Shown piece by piece: positions 6,082 to 12,556 of a DNA stretch of 18,163 nt. Under the pieces are notes generated by a model. The model had not been told where the DNA came from, made no database searches, and worked only from the letters and a program-made list of their open reading frames with translations. Numbering within the stretch: position 1 is the stretch's first letter; every line of letters starts with the position of its first letter. The DNA is from an uncultured Eubacterium sp. (GTDB lineage: Bacteria > Bacillota > Clostridia > Peptostreptococcales > Anaerovoracaceae). The DNA lies in the NCBI GenBank assembly GCA_937894585.1, contig CALBGO010000044.1:1-18163 (forward strand), in the 5' to 3' direction. The position numbers and the translations under genes were made by a program.

Positions 6082-7434
6082 ATGAAAAGAAGAATTTTAT
6101 CTGTATTACTGACGATGTGTCTTGCTGTGGGGGCAGTTTCGGCAGACGTTTTTGTATCATCTGCATGGACGGGCATCAGCAGTGATTTTAAGGGAAGCGA
6201 TGTAACGGACGATGCCGGCGCCGCAGGTACTGTGGACTACCTGATGCAGAAGTATCGGGATGGAAGCACCTGGACCTTGGGCGGTGAATGCTGGGGTTAT
6301 GCGGAGAAGATAAATGAGTTTCTTGCCGACGATAATGACATCGAATATTTTAAGGGTCTGAAAAATACGCAGAAGAACTTTATGAACAAGTGCCGCGGCG
6401 TAAAGGCGGGTACTCATGTGAGGTTTTCAAATAATAAGGAATTCAGCAGCTGGGTCGGACATTCTGTGGTTCTGCTGAAGGTGACCGATGAGACTCTTTA
6501 CTGGGCGGACAATAATTATGACCGCGCAAATACGGTGCATTACTATACGGGAACCATTGACGAGTTTTGGATGCTTTACGGTCAGTATGCATATCTGAAT
6601 ATGGTGAAGGAACCGATTTCTTATAAAGAATATACGAAGCCTAAAATCACATCTAAAGCAGATACGGTTTCCGGCGGAATCAAGCTGACATGGCTTCCAA
6701 CTTCGGATACGGAAGAATACCGCATTTATCGCAGTTATGCGAAGGGCGGTACATATAAGAAGATTGCTTCCACAAAGGAATTGACTTACTTTGACCACAC
6801 GGTGGATTTGGGCAGAACGGTCTATTATAAAGTGAAATCGGCAAGAAGTCAGGGAATTACTTCAAGCGGATATGTTACAAACCGGCTCAGACTTTCGGTT
6901 CCGTCTGTTTCTCTGGTTAACAACGAGGACAGGGGAATTGTTTTAACATGGGACAAGGTTGCAAATGCCGACCGGTATAAAGTTTACCGCAAGGTTGACG
7001 GCGGCAAAGAAACCCTTCTGAAAACCACGGCAGAATGTTCTTATAAGGACGGCGCGCCGGTTTCGGGCAGTGTGTATTTTTACCGTGTAAAAGCTGTTTA
7101 TGATAAAAACAGCGGCGCAGATTCCAAGTATTCGGCATCTGTAAGCGGAAGCAGCGCAATTGCAACGCCGACCGGGCTTTCCGGAACTACAGATGAGAAC
7201 AATCACCTGACTCTTAGATGGAATGCTGTCAGCGGCGCAGATTACTATATTCTGTACTGCACCAGACAGGAGTACGGCGCAGACGGTACTTATTGGGTGG
7301 AGGCAAGCGGTTTAACGGGTACTTCGTATTTTGATACCGTAAGACTTCCGGGACAGAAATATTATTACAAAATTTCCGCCTACGACGCCGATACGGGAAA
7401 AGAAAGTGCATTGAGCAGCTGGATACTGATATAA
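6082..7434 (+). CDS. Secreted CHAP-like cysteine-peptidase domain protein with three fibronectin III modules
   Basis: A 450-residue exported protein. Residues 1-20 or so form a signal peptide (KRR, hydrophobic core, then A/S-rich cleavage region). Residues about 50-175 resemble a CHAP/NlpC-like fold: a GECWGYA motif with Cys70 at the start of a helix, then GHSVVLLKV with His127 and WADNNYD with Asp143 or Asn144, giving a plausible Cys-His-Asn/Asp triad. Three fibronectin type III modules follow (about 188-268, 273-356 and 361-448), each with the conserved Trp/Leu strand pattern and a Y-Y-K/R-V/I-K/S strand. No sorting signal, transmembrane anchor or cell-wall binding repeat is visible. It starts 13 bases after nth behind AGAGGA. 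It could be a cell-wall amidase, a protease or a catalytically dead binding protein; the substrate is unknown. The domain call is by motif reading only. Confidence 0.75.
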   Translation: MKRRILSVLLTMCLAVGAVSADVFVSSAWTGISSDFKGSDVTDDAGAAGTVDYLMQKYRDGSTWTLGGECWGYAEKINEFLADDNDIEYFKGLKNTQKNFMNKCRGVKAGTHVRFSNNKEFSSWVGHSVVLLKVTDETLYWADNNYDRANTVHYYTGTIDEFWMLYGQYAYLNMVKEPISYKEYTKPKITSKADTVSGGIKLTWLPTSDTEEYRIYRSYAKGGTYKKIASTKELTYFDHTVDLGRTVYYKVKSARSQGITSSGYVTNRLRLSVPSVSLVNNEDRGIVLTWDKVANADRYKVYRKVDGGKETLLKTTAECSYKDGAPVSGSVYFYRVKAVYDKNSGADSKYSASVSGSSAIATPTGLSGTTDENNHLTLRWNAVSGADYYILYCTRQEYGADGTYWVEASGLTGTSYFDTVRLPGQKYYYKISAYDADTGKESALSSWILI

Positions 7435-7465
7435 AACGTATTTCGCATTTTGAAAAAAAGAAAAG

Positions 7466-7523
7466 AGGCTGTCCTTGTATAGCCGGATGTTATTCCGGTA
7501 TACAAGAACAGCCTTTCTTATTG
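7466..7523. terminator. Strong bidirectional terminator between convergent genes
   Basis: AGGCTGTCCTTGTATA (7466-7481) pairs with TATACAAGAACAGCCT (7499-7514) with one mismatch, and an inner CCGGA/TCCGG extends the stem. A run rich in A lies to the left (7452-7464) and TTCTTATT to the right, so U-rich tails form on either strand. It sits between the CHAP-Fn3 gene and the oppositely oriented SEC-C gene and serves both. Confidence 0.9.
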
Positions 7524-7545
7524 CTATAGTTTAACTGCTGTTATT

Positions 7546-8046
7546 TTAGGAAACTTTACCGCAGCATTTTTTGTATTTCTTGCCGCTTCCGCAAGGGCAA
7601 GGGTCATTTCTGCCCGGTTTCTTTTCTACATGCACTGTTTTTGATTTTTTGTATTCTTTTACAATTTCGATTCTTCTTTCCTCGCTGAGAACGCCTTCCC
7701 AGGCTTCCAGTGTGTAGAGGTAGTCCGCTTCAGCCTTGAGCATATTGAAGAACAGCTTTTCAAAATCGATATCCAGATCGATAGCGGTTTCTTCCGTAAC
7801 TTTTTCAAGGTCAATTTCACTGTTCAAGCTGGAATTGATTCCATCCAGAAAACCGATAAAAATCACTTTATTGCATTCGAACTGTGCAACAAGCTCTTCA
7901 ACGGTTCCGTGGAGATGTTCTGTATGATTTTCCAGAATGTGAGCATAGACCTTGCTTTCGGTTTCTGCGTACTCTTTCCAGAACGCCTCAAATGTCTCTT
8001 CTGTCTGATTGTCGATTAAATTCTGCCAATCCTGATATAAACTCAT
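7546..8046 (-). CDS. SEC-C motif domain protein of unknown function
   Basis: A 166-residue, mostly acidic and helical cytoplasmic protein ending in a SEC-C zinc motif, GRNDPCPCGSGKKYKKCCG, with Cys150, Cys152, Cys161 and Cys162 as likely zinc ligands. In SecA the same motif contacts SecB and ribosomes; in stand-alone proteins it is only a binding module. The first 140 residues match nothing that I recognise. The start is well supported by AGGAGGA ahead of the ATG at 8046. The gene starts 20 bases after the hom stop and should be co-transcribed with it. No enzymatic residues are apparent, and I would not infer a link to threonine metabolism from adjacency alone. Confidence 0.85.
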   Translation of the reverse strand: MSLYQDWQNLIDNQTEETFEAFWKEYAETESKVYAHILENHTEHLHGTVEELVAQFECNKVIFIGFLDGINSSLNSEIDLEKVTEETAIDLDIDFEKLFFNMLKAEADYLYTLEAWEGVLSEERRIEIVKEYKKSKTVHVEKKPGRNDPCPCGSGKKYKKCCGKVS

Positions 8047-8066
8047 TGGTGATTCCTCCTGATATA

Positions 8067-9038
8067 TTATAATTCAATTTCCTTTGCGATTGCCAGGATA
8101 TCTCCTACGATTGCGCTGCCTGTAGGAAGGGCGCCCGCGCCTTTTCCGTAGAACATAACTTCATCAACGGCATTGCCGGTTACATAAATGGCATTGAATT
8201 CGTTGGATACGCCGGCAAGCGGATGGGAGTTTTCGATTTCCATAGGCTTTACGCTGTATTCAAGACTGCCGTTTTCTTTTTTTGCATGGGCAATCAGTTT
8301 GATTTTGCAGCCCTTTTCTTTTGCGGCGTTGATATCGTCCATGGTGATTTTGCTGATGCCTGTTGTAGGAATTTCTGTCGGAGGCACATATGTATCAAAT
8401 GCCAGTGCCATAAGAATCGACAGCTTGTTCGCAACATCGATACCTTCTACATCGGCAGTCGGATCTGCTTCTGCAAAACCCTTTGCCTGTGCGTCTTTCA
8501 GCACATCGTTGTAGTCAAGACCAAGATCTGTCATCTTTGTCATAATATAGTTTGTGGTACCGTTCAGAATACCCATAACTTCTGTAAATTCGTTGCCTGC
8601 CAAAGCTTCGGTAATTGCAGTCAGAGCAGGAATACCGCCGCCGACGCTGGCTTCAAATCTGAATCCTACGCCGTGCTTGGCGGCTGTCTCTTTCAGTTTG
8701 TCAAAATTGGCGGCAACGGCTGCTTTGTTTGGTGTTACAACGCCTTTGCCGTGTTCCATGGCTGTCAGCATAAAAGTAGTGGAAGGTTCGATACCGCCGA
8801 GAGCTTCAACTACGATGTCGATATCAGGGTTTTTCAGAATATCGTCAGGGTTCTGCGTTGCCTGACTTTCGTCAAGACCCAGAGCCTTTATGCGTTCCAT
8901 ATTTTTTTCCAGAACCTTAACTACTTCGATTCTGCGGTCAATTCTTTTTTCGATAAGTTCTCTGTTCATATCCAGAATCTGATAGGTACCGCCGCCTACA
9001 GTTCCAAGACCCAGGATTCCGATTTTTACTGTCTTCAT
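8067..9038 (-). CDS. hom: Homoserine dehydrogenase, short form without ACT domain
   Basis: Reduces aspartate semialdehyde to homoserine with NAD(P)H, the branch point towards threonine and methionine. The N-terminal Rossmann fold begins with GILGLGTVGGG (7-17). Lys105 in TPNKAAVA and the catalytic stretch EADPTADVEGIDVANKL, with Glu190, Asp201 and Lys205, are all present, as is the NGTTNYI substrate loop (159-165). The protein stops at residue 323, right after GALPTGSAIVGDILAIA, where many bacterial homologues continue for about 90-100 residues as an ACT domain that binds threonine. The short form implies loss or absence of that feedback control. The next gene starts 20 bases later and carries no ACT remnant, so this is not a recent frameshift. 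The start has an AGGAGG site. Confidence 0.95.
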   Translation of the reverse strand: MKTVKIGILGLGTVGGGTYQILDMNRELIEKRIDRRIEVVKVLEKNMERIKALGLDESQATQNPDDILKNPDIDIVVEALGGIEPSTTFMLTAMEHGKGVVTPNKAAVAANFDKLKETAAKHGVGFRFEASVGGGIPALTAITEALAGNEFTEVMGILNGTTNYIMTKMTDLGLDYNDVLKDAQAKGFAEADPTADVEGIDVANKLSILMALAFDTYVPPTEIPTTGISKITMDDINAAKEKGCKIKLIAHAKKENGSLEYSVKPMEIENSHPLAGVSNEFNAIYVTGNAVDEVMFYGKGAGALPTGSAIVGDILAIAKEIEL

Positions 9039-9073
9039 AACAGCCTCCTTGCATAAATTTTACACTTCTAAAA

Positions 9074-9102
9074 ATTATATACTAAAAAACTGTTTTTGTC
9101 TT
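9074..9102 (-). promoter_or_regulatory. Sigma-A promoter of hom-secC
   Basis: On the minus strand AAGACA (complement of 9097-9102) and TATAAT (complement of 9074-9079) are 17 bases apart. The -10 is perfect and the -35 matches four of six positions. The leader is short and I see no room for a riboswitch or T-box. Confidence 0.65.
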
Positions 9103-9137
9103 TAATTTTCGTAAAAAAACATTTATTATATTAAATA

Positions 9138-9162
9138 GCGCCTCTGCAAAAATGCAGGGCGC
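9138..9162 (+). other. Stem-loop just upstream of the trmL ribosome site
   Basis: GCGCC-T-CTGCA, an AAAA loop, then TGCAGGGCGC: a 10-bp GC-rich stem with one bulged T, ending 3 bases before the GGAAAGGAAG ribosome site of trmL. There is no U tract after it, so it is not an obvious terminator. It could affect trmL translation or insulate trmL from the divergent hom promoter. Confidence 0.5.
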
Positions 9163-9178
9163 GGAAAGGAAGTGTTTT

Positions 9179-9652
9179 ATGTCATTACATATTGTATTAG
9201 TTGAACCCGAAATACCTCCAAACACAGGCAATATTGCAAGAACCTGCGCCGCGACGGATACGGTGCTGCATCTTGTGGAGCCGCTGGGCTTTTCCATCGA
9301 CGATAAAGCGGTAAGAAGAGCTGGACTGGACTACTGGCCTTATGTAAAACTGGAGGTTCATAAAAGTCTGGATGCTTTTATGGAAAAATACGGCGATAAA
9401 AAAAGAATGTTTCTCGCAACGACGAAAGGCGGTCACATTTATACGGAAATGGAATATCAAGATGAAGATATGTTCCTTTTCGGAAGAGAGACGGCAGGTC
9501 TTCCGCGGGATTTTATTGCAGCCCATGAAGATACTGCAATTCGGATTCCTATGAGTGAAGATACAAGATTAAGGTCTTTTAATCTCTCAAATTCCGCCAA
9601 TATTATTATTTTTGAAGCGCTTCGTCAGCTTTCGTTCCCAAATCTGAAATAG
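9179..9652 (+). CDS. trmL: tRNA (cytidine/uridine(34)-2'-O)-methyltransferase, TrmL type
   Basis: SPOUT-class methyltransferase that methylates the ribose of the wobble nucleotide in leucine tRNAs using S-adenosylmethionine. At 157 residues it has the compact TrmL length without extra RNA-binding domains. Conserved motifs are PNTGNIARTCAAT (motif 1), FGRETAGLP (motif 2) and RIPM...RSFNLSNS (motif 3), the last two forming the trefoil-knot cofactor pocket. The frame is open from 9152, but the ATG at 9179 is preceded by AAGGAAG at 6 bases and begins MSLHIVLVEPEIPP, as expected. It is transcribed away from hom. No terminator is visible before the rpoN promoter. Confidence 0.94.
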   Translation: MSLHIVLVEPEIPPNTGNIARTCAATDTVLHLVEPLGFSIDDKAVRRAGLDYWPYVKLEVHKSLDAFMEKYGDKKRMFLATTKGGHIYTEMEYQDEDMFLFGRETAGLPRDFIAAHEDTAIRIPMSEDTRLRSFNLSNSANIIIFEALRQLSFPNLK

Positions 9653-9684
9653 TCAGATAAATGAGAGTAAAAAGGCGAAAAGGC

Positions 9685-9714
9685 TTGAACAGGACGGATT
9701 CGGTGTGGTATACT
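9685..9714 (+). promoter_or_regulatory. Extended -10 promoter of rpoN
   Basis: TTGAAC (9685-9690), 18 bases, TATACT (9709-9714), with a TGG immediately before the -10 forming an extended -10 element. Transcription would begin near 9721, only a few bases ahead of the AGGAGA ribosome site (9723-9728), so the leader is very short. Confidence 0.6.
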
Positions 9715-9734
9715 ATTTGCATAGGAGAAATGCT

Positions 9735-11096
9735 ATGAGATTAGGATACGAACTTACAATAGAACAGACACAGAAACTGTCAATGACTCCGGAACTGATT
9801 CAGGCGATTCAGATTCTGCAGTTTAACAATCAGGAGCTTTCCGATTATGTTCAGAACGAACTTCTTGAAAATCCTGTACTGGAAGCCGAAAAGACTTACG
9901 ACGCGCAGGAAGTTGACATTCGTGAAAAAATCAGAGAAGCAGACTACGAAGAAGAGAGTTTTCGCCAGTGGGAATATACCCCTGATGACGATGATGATTA
10001 TACATATGAGCAGTATGCTTACGAAGAAGACACGCTGACGGATTATTTGCTGATGCAGCTTCAATTTTCCAATCTGAAGGGGAAGAAGGCCGCTGTCGGT
10101 AAATATATTATAGAAGCTGTTGACGATAACGGATATCTTACCGTATCCGTAGAGGAGATTTCCCGGGCAATGCATACAGAGATTGAAACGGTAGAGGAAG
10201 TTCTCGGTTTTATCCAGACTTTCGATCCCTGCGGCGTGGCTGCAAGAAATCTCAGAGAATGCCTGATTATCCAGTTTGCTTCCAAGGGTCTTCTGACAGA
10301 TGAGATTGAATATATTATCGAAAATCTTTTGGAAGAGCTTGCAGACAACAAGATTGCATATATCGCAAAGACTTTGGGGATGAGAAATCAGCAGGTACAG
10401 CAGATTGCGGATTTGATAAAAACCATGGAGCCTAAACCGGGTCGTCTGTTTTCATCGGGCGAAGCTACCAGATATGTGGTGCCGGATATTTTTGTGGAGT
10501 GCATTAACGGGGAATATGTCGTAACCAATAATGATACCAGTATGCCGAAGCTGATGGTAAGCTCCTATTATAACAGACTGTCGGCACAGGCAAGCAAAGA
10601 CGAAGAACTGAATAAATACCTTAACGATCGGTTTAATGCGGCGGTCTGGCTGATTAAAAGCATTGAACAGCGGAAACAGACTATATATAATGTGGCAAGC
10701 GCTGTAGTCAGATATCAGCAGGAGTTCTTTGAAAAAGGTGAAAAGGCTTTGAAGACTCTGACCTTGAAACAGATTGCAGAAGAAGTCGGCGTTCACGAAT
10801 CTACAGTCAGCCGTTCCATTAACGGAAAATATATGCAGAGCCCCAGAGGCGTTTTTGAATTGAAATACTTTTTCTCAAGCGGCGTTTGCGGAGAGGACGG
10901 AACCGGTGTTTCGTCCAACAGCGTCAAGTCTATGATTAAAGAAATCATTGCAGGTGAAAATCCGCAGAAACCTTACAGCGATCAGGATATGGTCGGGATA
11001 CTGAAAGAAAAGGGAATCGATATTTCCAGAAGAACCGTTGCCAAATACAGAGAAGGAATGAACATTCTGTCCTCCTCTAAGAGACGAAGATTCTAA
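9735..11096 (+). CDS. rpoN: RNA polymerase sigma-54 factor
   Basis: Alternative sigma factor that directs polymerase to -24/-12 promoters and depends on AAA+ activators. At 453 residues it has the usual length. Region I is the glutamine- and leucine-rich N-terminus (QTQKLSMTPELIQAIQILQF), followed by a strongly acidic region II (about 55-105, including DDDDD), the core-binding domain, a helix-turn-helix (IAEEVGVHESTVSRSINGKY) and the C-terminal RpoN box RRTVAKYREGMNI. The frame is open from 9705, but the ATG at 9735 has AGGAGA at 6 bases and begins at the family N-terminus. The gene lies directly before the gap cluster, in the region where some Firmicutes place cggR, but no cggR-like gene is present. 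I see no sigma-54 activator gene in the window. Confidence 0.97.
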   Translation: MRLGYELTIEQTQKLSMTPELIQAIQILQFNNQELSDYVQNELLENPVLEAEKTYDAQEVDIREKIREADYEEESFRQWEYTPDDDDDYTYEQYAYEEDTLTDYLLMQLQFSNLKGKKAAVGKYIIEAVDDNGYLTVSVEEISRAMHTEIETVEEVLGFIQTFDPCGVAARNLRECLIIQFASKGLLTDEIEYIIENLLEELADNKIAYIAKTLGMRNQQVQQIADLIKTMEPKPGRLFSSGEATRYVVPDIFVECINGEYVVTNNDTSMPKLMVSSYYNRLSAQASKDEELNKYLNDRFNAAVWLIKSIEQRKQTIYNVASAVVRYQQEFFEKGEKALKTLTLKQIAEEVGVHESTVSRSINGKYMQSPRGVFELKYFFSSGVCGEDGTGVSSNSVKSMIKEIIAGENPQKPYSDQDMVGILKEKGIDISRRTVAKYREGMNILSSSKRRRF

Positions 11097-11325
11097 TGGA
11101 GTTGTCCCAATTCCTGAAAGGAATTGATGGAAACTCCTTATGCTGTTGCGCCCCAAGAACGAAGAGATTGGCAAGGTGCAAGTCGTATAATGGAGCTTGC
11201 TCCAATTTGCGAAGCAAATTGATGAGAAGTCCTTATGCTGTGTTTCTCCAAGAGAACAAGCAAGGCGCAGTTCGATTGGGAAGAAACAGTCGTACAATGG
11301 AGCCCGTTCAATTTAAGAAGTAATG
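11096..11325 (+). repeat. Imperfect tandem repeat with conserved hairpins between rpoN and gap
   Basis: Unit one (11096-11189, 94 bases), unit two (11190-11296, 107 bases) and a partial third (from 11297) each begin ATGGAG. The first two share the order CCAATT, hairpin, AATTGATG, CTTATGCTG. The junctions read GTCGTATAATGGAGC and GTCGTACAATGGAGC. Each full unit has a hairpin at the same place but with different base pairs: CAATTCC/GGAATTG (11108-11126) in unit one and CAATTTGC/GCAAATTG (11203-11221) in unit two. A 75-codon frame (11096-11323) overlaps the rpoN stop by one base, but it has no ribosome site and the unit lengths are not multiples of three, so I do not call it a gene. This fills the 306 bases before gap, apart from the promoter region. 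Confidence 0.75.
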
Positions 11326-11371
11326 TAAAAACTTTTCAGTTTTTGCAAATAAATGAGTTACACTTTAATTA
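11324..11371 (+). promoter_or_regulatory. Candidate gap promoter with overlapping inverted repeat
   Basis: TGTAAAAACT (11324-11333), a 4-base spacer TTTC, and AGTTTTTGCA (11338-11347) form a 10-bp inverted repeat with one T.G pair. Its right half overlaps a possible -35 TTGCAA (11343-11348), 17 bases from TAATTA (11366-11371). An operator in this position could control gap. No GG-N10-GC element for sigma-54 is seen. The promoter match is moderate, so its exact position is uncertain. Confidence 0.45.
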
Positions 11372-11402
11372 TTACATAAAAAGAGAGTTATGGAGGTAAA
11401 TT

Positions 11403-12422
11403 ATGGCAATTAAAGTTGGTATCAGTGGATTCGGAAGAATCGGCAGAGTTGTAATCAGAGCGGCTATGGATATGCCTGAAATCGAAATCGCAGGCATCAA
11501 TGTGCGTAATGCCGATTTAGACTATCTGGTTTATATGCTGAAATATGATACGACCTTCGGGCGTTTTCCGAAACCGCTGGGAGTGTATGAGGAAGGTATC
11601 CTGATAGACGGAAAGAAAGTGCCCGTTTACAGCGAATCGGAAGCAAAGAATATTCCGTGGGCAAAATGCGGCGCAGAATACATAGTTGAGGCTACCGGTG
11701 CTTATACTACTACAGAAAAAGCACTTGACCATATCAAAGCCGGCGCAAAGAAAGTTGTTATTTCCGCTCCGGCAAAGGACAAGACTACACCGACTTTCGT
11801 ATATGGAGTAAACTCAGACGAATACACCAGCGATATGCAGGTTGTTTCCAACGCATCATGCACAACAAACTGCCTTGCTCCGCTGTGTAAAGTACTTGAA
11901 GACAATTTCGGAATTGAACAGGGTCTGATGTCAACCATTCACTCTGCTACAGCAAAACAGAAGGTTGTTGACGCCCGTTCCATGAAAGACTGGAGAACCG
12001 GAAGAAGTGTCTTCGGCAATGTAATTCCGTCCACTACAGGCGCGGCAAAAGCAGTAGGCCTGGTAATTCCTTCCCTTGCCGGAAAAATGACCGGTATTTC
12101 CTACAGAGTGCCGACTGCCGATGTTTCTGTAATTGACCTGAATGTAGTATTAAAGAAATCCGCATCTTACGATGCTATTTGCAGAGCTGTAAAAAAAGCT
12201 TCCGAAACCTATCTTCACGGCGTGATCGAATATGTTGACGACGAAGTGGTATCCGGAGACTTTGTCGGTGATCCGCATACTTCCATCTTCGACGCAAGAG
12301 AAGGAATTGAACTGAATGATAAATTCTTTAAGCTGATTGCTTTTTACGACAACGAATACGGTTATTCCAGCAAAACACTGGATCTGATTAAACACATGTA
12401 CGAAGTGGATCATGCTGAATAA
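11403..12422 (+). CDS. gap: Glyceraldehyde-3-phosphate dehydrogenase, phosphorylating
   Basis: Oxidises glyceraldehyde 3-phosphate to 1,3-bisphosphoglycerate in glycolysis. The 339 residues are full length: Rossmann fold GISGFGRIGR (6-15), catalytic Cys153 in SNASCTTNCLAP, His180 in MSTIHSAT, and the C-terminal WYDNE-like strand as FYDNEYGYS. The loop that normally holds the NAD-selective aspartate (IND in E. coli GapA) reads INVRNADLDYL: Val34 replaces the Asp, Arg35 follows, and there is one extra residue. In NADP-tolerant paralogues such as B. subtilis GapB the Asp is also replaced, so use of NADP(H) is possible. The start has GGAGG at a normal distance. It is the first gene of a gap-pgk-tpi-secG-hppA run. 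Confidence 0.96.
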   Translation: MAIKVGISGFGRIGRVVIRAAMDMPEIEIAGINVRNADLDYLVYMLKYDTTFGRFPKPLGVYEEGILIDGKKVPVYSESEAKNIPWAKCGAEYIVEATGAYTTTEKALDHIKAGAKKVVISAPAKDKTTPTFVYGVNSDEYTSDMQVVSNASCTTNCLAPLCKVLEDNFGIEQGLMSTIHSATAKQKVVDARSMKDWRTGRSVFGNVIPSTTGAAKAVGLVIPSLAGKMTGISYRVPTADVSVIDLNVVLKKSASYDAICRAVKKASETYLHGVIEYVDDEVVSGDFVGDPHTSIFDAREGIELNDKFFKLIAFYDNEYGYSSKTLDLIKHMYEVDHAE

Positions 12423-12430
12423 AATGTGGG

Positions 12431-12449
12431 GCAGGGAGTAACTCCCTGC
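12431..12449 (+). other. First gap-pgk intercistronic stem-loop
   Basis: GCAGGGA (12431-12437), loop GTAAC, TCCCTGC (12443-12449), 9 bases after the gap stop. A short T run (CTTTTT, 12459-12464) follows at a distance, so it could terminate part of the transcription or protect the 3' end of a processed gap message. Confidence 0.6.
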
Positions 12450-12477
12450 ACGCATATGCTTTTTCAAGCGGCATTTC

Positions 12478-12528
12478 GCAGAAGATTTTCCCCGGTATTT
12501 CATAAGTATCGAGGATAAAATCTTCTGC
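12478..12528 (+). other. Second, long gap-pgk intercistronic stem-loop
   Basis: GCAGAAGATTTT (12478-12489) and AAAATCTTCTGC (12517-12528) pair perfectly over 12 bp. Inside, CC-CGGTA and TATCG-GG can extend the stem through small internal loops. There is no U tract, and the hairpin ends 11 bases before the pgk ribosome site (AGGAGAGG, 12540-12547). An mRNA stability or processing element is the most economical reading. Confidence 0.65.
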
Positions 12529-12556
12529 ATATTTAAGTTAGGAGAGGTCTGTTGAA

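Noticed and set aside
8223..9056. Long plus-strand frame opposite hom (277 codons)
   Set aside because: It is the mirror of a clearly conserved gene, is rich in Cys and Phe as antisense frames are, and has no ribosome site.
11096..11323. 75-codon frame starting at the rpoN stop codon
   Set aside because: No ribosome site, unit lengths of 94 and 107 bases do not keep frame, and the paired arm changes favour structure over coding.
11324..11347. The inverted repeat before gap as the rpoN terminator
   Set aside because: Only two G-C pairs in the core stem and no T run after it; an operator or incidental repeat is more likely.
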